Below, in pieces: positions 57,251 through 64,000 of a stretch of 64,000 nucleotides of DNA. The stretch is taken from contig CALNVZ010003426.1 in NCBI GenBank assembly GCA_940671915.1, forward strand, positions 5,363,873 to 5,427,872, given 5' to 3'. This DNA comes from Paracentrotus lividus (taxonomy: Eukaryota > Echinodermata > Echinoidea > Camarodonta > Echinidae). A model generated the notes under the pieces. The model saw only the letters and a program-made list of their open reading frames with translations, made no database searches and was not told where the DNA came from. Both the position numbers and the translations under genes were made by a program. How positions within the stretch are numbered: the first letter of the stretch is position 1; each line of letters begins with the position of its first letter.

Positions 57251-57390
57251 ATAGAGAGATAGATAGCGAGAGAGAGAGAGAGAGAGAGAATAGAGAGACA
57301 CACACACACACACACATACACACACACACACACACGCACACAAAGATAGACAGGCGGAGAGAGAGAGAGGGGGGGGGGGGCGGGGGGGAA
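57240..57390. repeat. GATA, GA, CA and G microsatellite cluster
   Basis: AGATAGAGAG, then (GA)n, (CA)n at about 57297-57340, (GA)n and a poly-G run at 57369-57388. A separate (GA)n is at 57600-57627. Confidence 0.95.
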
Positions 57391-58705
57391 GATGTGGAAG
57401 AACTGTTACTGGTATCTTATCATTCGGCGATAAAAAACCAACCCTTTTGAATAGTCAAAAGACGATAATAATAATTAGACTTCAGTCAGATTTTTAATTA
57501 CAATTGTACAATTGCAAAATGATCAGATAAATCAGAATAAGGTTTTGGTTAAAAAGACTCGCTGTGAATAACAGACAAAGTATAATTAAGCCACGACAGG
57601 AGAGAGAGAGAGAGAGAGAGAGAGAGTCAATATATAATTATGCATTAATGCTTTTTGACAATGAAATGAAGAGATTATAACGACAGGATACCGGCAATCT
57701 GCAGCGAGGTCGAGTACACGAGAGCAAAAACATAAAAACAACGGACGACATTAATATTATCTTCTTTCTTATTTCCCCTCCATCATTTTCTTGACAGTGA
57801 AGTCCTTCATCAGTCACTTGTCCTCAGCTTTCTTAGCAAGGATCAATATCTCATGAATTGAATTTTGCAAAACTGATAACAAATTATTAGGAATATTGTC
57901 TTTGACAGATACAATTTATGGACATGTAGGGTATGAGCAACAGAAAACAAAGTGTGGCAAATCAGTAAGTATTACAGCAGGTACTGCATAGCTTTAAAGT
58001 TTTTAAGCAGCGAGTAGAATTAAATCTACATCAATTGAACGCAATCCTAGGCTATCATCGTTACCTACTACATTTCAAAACATTCCATTATTAAGTGAGA
58101 AACATCTCATACTACCGATCTTACGCTTATTATGGACACAAAGGTCGAATTTCATTGGTCAATTATTTTTCGAGATTTAAGTTTACGACTTTAACTAAAA
58201 CGATGGTGACTGATGGTTCGTCGTCATATAGACTCGCCATTCGGAAATTTGTTCAAGAATCGTCATGGGCCAGTAGCGGACGCAGACCGGAGTCACACAA
58301 TGAACTTACCGGGCCCATGCGCGTAAAACATAATAGAGCCGCTTTTGTCCCCAGACAATGGGCCCCCGAAATGCATTCAATTCGATTTTCTTGGATCCGC
58401 GCCTTGTGGGCTCGTCACATCTAGTCACGAATTTTGCATTCTTGTCAATCAGTTACAAATCTTCCAAGGTACGCAAAGCTATTACACTCACTTGAACGTA
58501 TCTCTTTCTAGTTATTCTCCTTCTAGATATTTTCTCAGGATCGATCGATTTATGAGGAAAAACATTGTTTGAAAGATTTCAATTTTTAAAATTTCATTTC
58601 AGTCATAGAGTGATTGTCAACACCCAATATATTGCACTTGTATGAACCTTGGCAGAGATTTGCCCGGTGATTGACAAAATCTTCTACTATCATTCTTCAA
58701 GTGTC
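57391..58705. other. Upstream region of the GPCR, nothing recognised
   Basis: AT-rich. The 109-codon frame at 58095-58424 has no family resemblance. No exon with splice sites could be tied to the GPCR, whose relatives are often intronless. Confidence 0.4.
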
Positions 58706-59670
58706 ATGGCGTCCTCCCTCCAGTTAACGAGACAAGTCAAAGAAGTGAACTATGGTGTCCATATCGTCACCTTTATCGTTTCAGTAATGACACCTATAGG
58801 ACTATCGGCAACAGTCTCGTGGTTTTATCCGTCATTTCTCCAACAAACTTCGTTACAAAACCAATGCTTTCGTCGTCAGCCTAGCTGCAACGGATCTTCT
58901 AACCTGCGTTTTCTTTTTCCCGTTCAGTGTTAGCTCCATTCTAAGTCAAAATGGTCCTCCGTCAGTTTTTCTTTGTGAAATACCGAGGAGCAATCATGAG
59001 TATTACTTTGTCGGCAAGCCTCAACATTTTGATGCTGATTGCTGTTAACAGATGGTTTCAAACTCATTCAATCCGCCACGACGTACAGTCGAGTGTATAG
59101 TCAAAGAAACATGGCCATCATGATCATCATGAGTTGGGTTCATCCATGTCTGTTTCTCAATCGTACCGCGGTTGCCGGTGTCTTCAGCTTTGGTTATTTA
59201 GACTCCTTGAGGGTATGTTATCTAATAGACAAACTCTGAGAGTGAAATACATCATAGTCATAAACCATAGTATGGGTGAATACTATCATCTTTACAGCCA
59301 TTATTTTAGGAGCTTATATCCACATCGCCTGGGTCATCTACAAGAAACGTCGTCAGGTCGCACCTGTTGGGGGACGGGATGTTGCAATCACCCAAACTCT
59401 CGCAATTGTGGTCTTTGTCTTCTTGGTTGGCGTAGGATCGTATCGATTTGTGATGCTTTCGCTAGGAGTCCCATTATATGGATTCTTCTCTGCGGTCCTG
59501 CTCTTGAGTACCTCTGTCGTTAACCCGTTCATTTATTCCTTGAAGCATTCTGGTTTCAGGCAGATCTTCTAGGTGCATCATCACATGTCGTTTTAAAGAT
59601 ATACCTGAACCGTCACGTGAGCTCAGAGCTATCCTGCGTCTCTGGGAAGACTCTGAAAGGATCCTTATAT
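58706..59670 (+). pseudogene. Rhodopsin-class GPCR, melatonin-receptor-like, broken by frameshifts
   Basis: Reading across three frames gives a whole seven-helix receptor. TM1 starts after the ATG at 58706 (VHIVTFIVSVMTPIG, then IGNSLVVLSVISPTN). TM2 has NAFVVSLAATDLLTC. TM3 ends in LNILMLIAVNRW (codons 59047-59055), where NRW stands in for DRY as in melatonin-type receptors. TM4 has NMAIMIIMSWVHP, TM6 TLAIVVFVFLVGVGSYRF, and TM7 ends with NPFIY at 59522-59536. A basic tail frame (RCIITCRFKDIPEPSRE) follows the apparent stop after QIF and is cut at a MITE (59673). I count frame changes near 58808, 58860, 58985, 59060, 59160, 59270 and 59573. Intronless. The breaks may be real decay or indel errors of the assembly. 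The ligand cannot be inferred. Confidence 0.75.
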
Positions 59671-59672
59671 TA

Positions 59673-59872
59673 AGGGCCTGTCCCACAGGCGGCGATCGTT
59701 GTGGCGACAACCTGATAATTCATAATTATAAGGAGTTAATCTTCAAAAGGCTATTATAAACCTACATACGACTCTATCTAAGCTAGGCTACAACAACAAC
59801 TTGCTACCACACTCACAACAGCAAGATCGCCAGTTGTCGCAGCAACGATCGCCTCCATTGGGACAGCCCCCT
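59673..59872. mobile_element. 200-bp MITE with TTA duplication (PIF/Harbinger-like), at the GPCR 3' end
   Basis: The ends AGGGCCTGTCCCACAGGCGG and GGGACAGCCCCCT are inverted, followed inward by CGATCGTTG and its inverse CAACGATCG. TTA lies on both sides (59670-59672, 59873-59875). The design (AGG-GTCCCAC ends and a TWA target) is like that of 48806-48948 but the sequence is a different family. Confidence 0.85.
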
Positions 59873-60329
59873 TTACAAACATAACAAACAAAAGACACGA
59901 TACAAAATCATGTTTTACATTATTATCTAATCATCTGATCAAATCGAAAAGAATTATATTCCAGCCAGATTACAGTTTAGATTTCAAGAAAGAGACAGTG
60001 CTAAATGCAAATTCATTGTTTGTAACTATTGCACAAAAACGCAGCTGAGAAATGCAAAATTACATATATATTGGTGGCTTTCCAATTATGCATTTCACAA
60101 TTTATGTTCAAAATGACTCATGAGGTTTATCAGTCTGTAGTAGATCACTTTTCTTGAGTATTTGATGAAAATAGACTCGTTCATTGGTTTTGGTTATGAC
60201 CACTATCATATGTAATAGTGTAAATACGATGTAATAATTTGTACATATGTTTTAAATATGATGTAATAATTTGTACATATGTTTTTAAATATAGATGTTA
60301 ATAATTAGTACATATGTTTACTTTATGTA
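59873..60329. other. Intergenic with a short direct repeat
   Basis: Around 60230-60320 the word GATGTAATAATTTGTACATA occurs three times in slightly altered forms. Otherwise nothing. Confidence 0.5.
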
Positions 60330-60497
60330 AATGTATATATAATCACAGTAAGCAAACTAGACGGGGCCAACCTAGACTAGCTTTAGCTATTTGTTGGCTC
60401 CATTTACCAAATGCATTATTTATTATTGAATTCTGTTTATGTATATTTTTTGCAATGTTGGTAATAAATAAATACAATACAATACAATACAATATAT
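60330..60497 (+). mobile_element. Probable LINE 3' end with AATAC tail
   Basis: A LALAICWLHLPNALF-like frame leads to 'NKYNTIQYN' and an (AATAC)n run at 60472-60493. Tails of this kind end several invertebrate LINEs. The body is too short for a clade call. Confidence 0.4.
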
Positions 60498-61470
60498 CTT
60501 AATCGCAATTGTGCAAAGTCGATCTTTTCCTAGATCCTGAGAAATTTTAGAGGCGTCTCTTAAGTCGTAAATCCATCTTTTATTGGTGATTTGTTGCATG
60601 AAATTTTTAAAGAGTTTGCTTCAATTTCTGATCTTAAGATTGGGCCACATGATTCATTCAATGTTATCTTCCTGGTTTGTTTGTTTTAATGGAAAAGTAT
60701 GTCAAATATATCCGTCTATCTATTCAAAAGGCCTGTTTTAATTGATATAGATGTATTTAAGTGCATCTTAATTATTCCCCAAGGTTCCTAAAAAGTGCTA
60801 AAATAATTCTTTAAGAGCTAAATCTAGAACTCTTGTTTAAATGTAGGATCCCTTGTATATATAGCAGACATTCAGTCCTGGTGACTAAAATAATCGCACT
60901 GTTATTACTTAAGTGTTTTAGAGCTGCTGATTGTCAAGCGATCACAATGATTAATAATATGAAAATTAATTGTTGATTCATTTTGTGTCAATAATTAGAT
61001 TGAATAAAATTTCATGCACAGCATTTCGTTTTATTTGAACTGTATATTAGTGTTGTGTGTGGGTTGTTGGGTGTGGTGGTGTGATTGCGGTCGCGCGCTC
61101 TGACGGGAAGGATTATAGATTTAAGTAGCACACGTGCGTGGGCGCGCGTGTGTGTGTGTGTTTTGGCTCGCGCGCGTGTGTGTGTTTAACATTATCATTA
61201 TGTGCACATTAATATGTACTTGCTTTCATCATGCAAATATTTTTTATATCGTCTCGATATTTGAATTAAAATGTTTGGTGTAAATATCGGAGGTTCCGAA
61301 TTTGAATGATTGTACATAAATATCTATGTTTAAAACACAATAATAGAGTATATATTAAGATATAATTTTTTTTTAAAATACCATGTTCGTACAATTAGAT
61401 ATATAATAAATAAACATATTTCTGTTTATTTCGTATTATGATTTTCATGTAGGCCTACTTTTACCACATC
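60498..61470. other. Intergenic; GT microsatellite
   Basis: A GT/CG-rich stretch at about 61055-61190 (GCGCGCGTGTGTGTGTG words). Nothing else recognised. Confidence 0.5.
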
Positions 61471-62090
61471 TACACTGTAAAAAAAAATACAGAAAAGTGA
61501 TGTCAGCAGAGTCGCCATACAAAAATGTAATTTAAAATAACAGTTTTGCTGTAAATTTCTCCTCTTATAATTAATGAAAGAGAAGAAAAAAAAATCATTA
61601 AAGTTCTATAGCTTATTATATTTGGTTAAAACGGAACAAATGTGTTACTCCTGGTGTATATATATTTTGTATTTCTCACTTAATTATTTGCAGGAGAAAT
61701 TTACAACAAAATTGTTTTTTTAAATTACATTTTTTATGGCGACTCTACTGACAGCAGTACAAATATTTTTTAAAGTTAAAAAAAGACGGAAAAATACAGC
61801 AAAGTGATGTCAGCAGAGTCGCCATACAAAAAAGTAATTTAAAAACAATTTTGTTGTAAATTTCTCCTCTAAGAATTTATGAAAGAGAAGGGAAAAAAAT
61901 CATCAGAGTTCTAAAGCTTACGTATTTTGTTAAAACGGAACAAATGCGTTACTCCTGATGTATATTTTGTATTTCTCATGTAATTATTTGCAGGAGAAAT
62001 TTACAACAAAAGTGTTTTAAATTTTTTTTTTATGGCTACTCTGCTGACAGCAGAGTTGCTGTAAAAAAAACAAATATTTTTTACAGTGTA
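61471..62090. mobile_element. Two-unit hairpin element with TACACTGTAAAAAA ends
   Basis: Outer ends TACACTGTAAAAAA and TTTTTTACAGTGTA are inverted. Inside are two tandem units of about 310 bp (61490-61790 and 61795-62070), each starting AAGTGATGTCAGCAGAGTCG and ending in an inverse of it (CGACTCTACTGACAGCAG). Each unit is thus itself a hairpin. It looks like a dimer formed by tandem insertion or by unequal exchange. Confidence 0.75.
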
Positions 62091-63852
62091 CATTTTGTTG
62101 AAATCCTTAAGGTAAATCAGCGTGAGTGTACATTTTATAAATCTATATCTGTTATCACCATTTTGCAATAAAAAGCTATAAACAAAAATAATAGCTTGTA
62201 CCATTAGATATATAATATATAAGCAATACTTCGCCTACTTTTTACTGTAATTTGTATTGAACCTTCATTGAAACTTCATTGGGTTGTTTGTTTTACAAAT
62301 AGTTTGTTGAAATCTTAAATGTTCCGATAATGATTCAAAATAAAAATATCTTTCATCACCTCTTCTCAGTGTGGAGCTTTATATAATTTCAAATAATAAT
62401 AATGTGCTTGTATTATTAGATAGTTTATAAAGTATTGTCATTTTGATTTTCTAATCAATGAAATTTTTGCCTTTTTAAATAATGCCCCGAAAAAATGCAT
62501 TTTCTATATATTTAATCACCCAAAGTATCGATGAGATATGTCAGGATGGTGTTATACGAAATCAAAATAAACTGCTTTTCAGGAATTATGTTCATTGCAA
62601 TTTATTTTCAACCATCTAAAACATTTCAACATGTTGCGCTTCTATTTTAATTTCAGTCTAACAATTGCAGGTCAGTTATCCTAAATATACATTATTAATG
62701 CATCTGTAAAGACCAATATGAATTATATCCGTCATGGTAAGAATCTTAATAGGTGATTGGTCTAAACCCCGTCATGTGACCAAAGGAAGTTCCAACCAAC
62801 GTCATGAATTGTGCAAAAATGCCACTAATCCTGACATTTGACGTCACAAGCCGGGAATATTCACTTGAGCCGTGGATAGTACCTGCGAATAGCCACGGCT
62901 CGATCAAACGATAGTGGTCTATCGAGTGATCGAAGCTAGCTAGATAAATTACCAAATAATTGTTATATTTTGAGACCTGTCTCTCTTTCATGACTATTAA
63001 ATCTGCGAGGAAAAAGATTTAGATGAATATCATAGTCATATTTGTGCATTTTAAGGTGAAAATGGAGACCCGTGTTTGACACAAACTGGATATATTTAGA
63101 TAAACAGTGAAATTAACACTAGAGATGAGCGAAAAGGAGAGATGAAAAGGGAGGACAAAGAACATGACAGTTCTGATGATGTATGGATGTAACGTTTTAA
63201 TAACAAAATTATTACAACATCATTGCTTTGGGGTATGAGTAAACTCAGCTCAGGACTTTAAAAAAAGATATAAATATTTAAAAATGCTTTTGCAATGCAT
63301 CAAGATATATATATATATATATATATTCCTATACATCCATATAATACTAAAACGGGTAGATCTTATTCAATCTATTTCAAAACAAAGCCAATTACCAAGA
63401 TCACTAATCACCAATGGAATAGATTAAAATGACGTTAACCGCCTACGATGTACATACCTAACGCTTTACATAGCAAAAAAAAAAGAGAAAATAAACCCTT
63501 TTAGTGTTAAATGCCGAGAGCACACTGTTGAATCACATACCCTTAGTGGGATTGGGTGAGCCAGTGGGTTAATACTCGTATTTCCATTCCCTCAGATGAA
63601 AGTCAAAATAAAAATAGCAAAAATTTTATTGGCTTCATTTAAGCTGATGAGTTTGCAACAAGAACACACCCTGCTAAATCTATTCCTAGATTTAAACAAG
63701 AAGGATATACCACTCCACTCAAACTTGCATTCGTTTTTATTCTGAAACTCAAAACGATCAAGGAGTTTTGGTAAGTACAAGTAAAAAGAATTTTCTTCAA
63801 AAATCATTAATTTTTTTAAACTGTTGAAATAGTATATCACATTTTTGTTTAA
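62091..63852. other. Intergenic, no gene recognised
   Basis: AT-rich with an (AT)n run at 63306-63326. A short inverted pair GAGCCGTGGATAG...ATAGCCACGGCTC at 62867-62901 stands out. No exon supported. Confidence 0.45.
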
Positions 63853-64000
63853 AGGACCGGTCCCACTGGCGGAAGATTAATTTGCGCATTGACTTGCGTT
63901 ATACCAAATTTCGTTTATCCGCAACAAAAAACAAAAAACAAAACAAACAATCCGCAATTCATTCGCAAATCATCCTAAAAAGCGCAGTGGGACCGCGCCT
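63853..64000. mobile_element. 148-bp MITE, second member of the 48806 family
   Basis: Starts AGGACCGGTCCCACTGGCGG after TAA (63850-63852) and ends ...GTGGGACCGCGCCT exactly at the window edge. Interior AATTTCGTTTATCCG and the AAAAACAAAACAAACAATCC stretch are the inverse of the copy at 48806. The right-hand TAA would lie just outside the window. Confidence 0.85.

Noticed and set aside
58095-58424. 109-codon + strand frame as an upstream exon of the GPCR
   Set aside because: No receptor-like sequence and no donor that matches; the receptor reads as intronless from 58706.
1-64000. CRISPR array, prophage, operon or other prokaryotic system
   Set aside because: Spliceosomal introns, eukaryotic genes and animal transposons throughout; no array of identical short repeats with unique spacers.

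Overview
This is a eukaryotic, intron-rich, AT-rich window. It most likely comes from a marine invertebrate deuterostome, and an echinoderm is my best guess. That guess rests on protein resemblance and on the repeat style: hairpin-shaped MITEs, foldback elements, a tRNA-derived SINE, and abundant poly-G, GA and CAA tracts. It is an inference, not a proven assignment.

The left 29 kb holds three ordinary genes, reconstructed here exon by exon. The 3' end of EIF3M (translation initiation factor eIF3 subunit m) is on the + strand, stop codon at 7842-7844. A complete five-exon PIFO/CIMAP3 (pitchfork, a ciliary protein) is on the - strand at 14278-16891. A complete twelve-coding-exon GTF2H1 (TFIIH core subunit p62, 566 aa) is on the + strand at 18885-27823. 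EIF3M and PIFO are tail to tail, with poly(A) signals about 65 bp apart. PIFO and GTF2H1 are head to head across a 2-kb spacer that carries an RFX-type X-box near PIFO and a CRE plus YY1-like start region that fits a noncoding first exon of GTF2H1.

The exons of EIF3M and GTF2H1 are accompanied by decayed local copies of themselves. A 3.8-kb foldback element sits in the presumed EIF3M 3'UTR and would make an RNA hairpin with arms of about 1.7 kb.

From about 29 kb to 58.7 kb I recognise no intact gene. The space is filled with repeats: a 2-kb segment present twice (31.5-33.6 and 55.6-57.3 kb), a LINE fragment, two copies of a 950-bp terminal-inverted-repeat element, several MITEs with target-site duplications that assign them to superfamilies, a minisatellite with a period of about 30 bp, an array of short perfect palindromes, and one stop-free stretch that reads like protein but has no recognised family (51482-51775).

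A rhodopsin-class GPCR of melatonin-receptor-like type lies at 58706-59670, broken by several frameshifts. The last 4 kb holds more MITEs.

The assembly has a 25-N gap at 43976-44000 whose two flanks repeat each other, and a near-identical 0.95-kb tandem copy that differs mostly by 1-base indels. Long-read indel errors are therefore likely in places, and the frameshifts in the GPCR should be read with that in mind.
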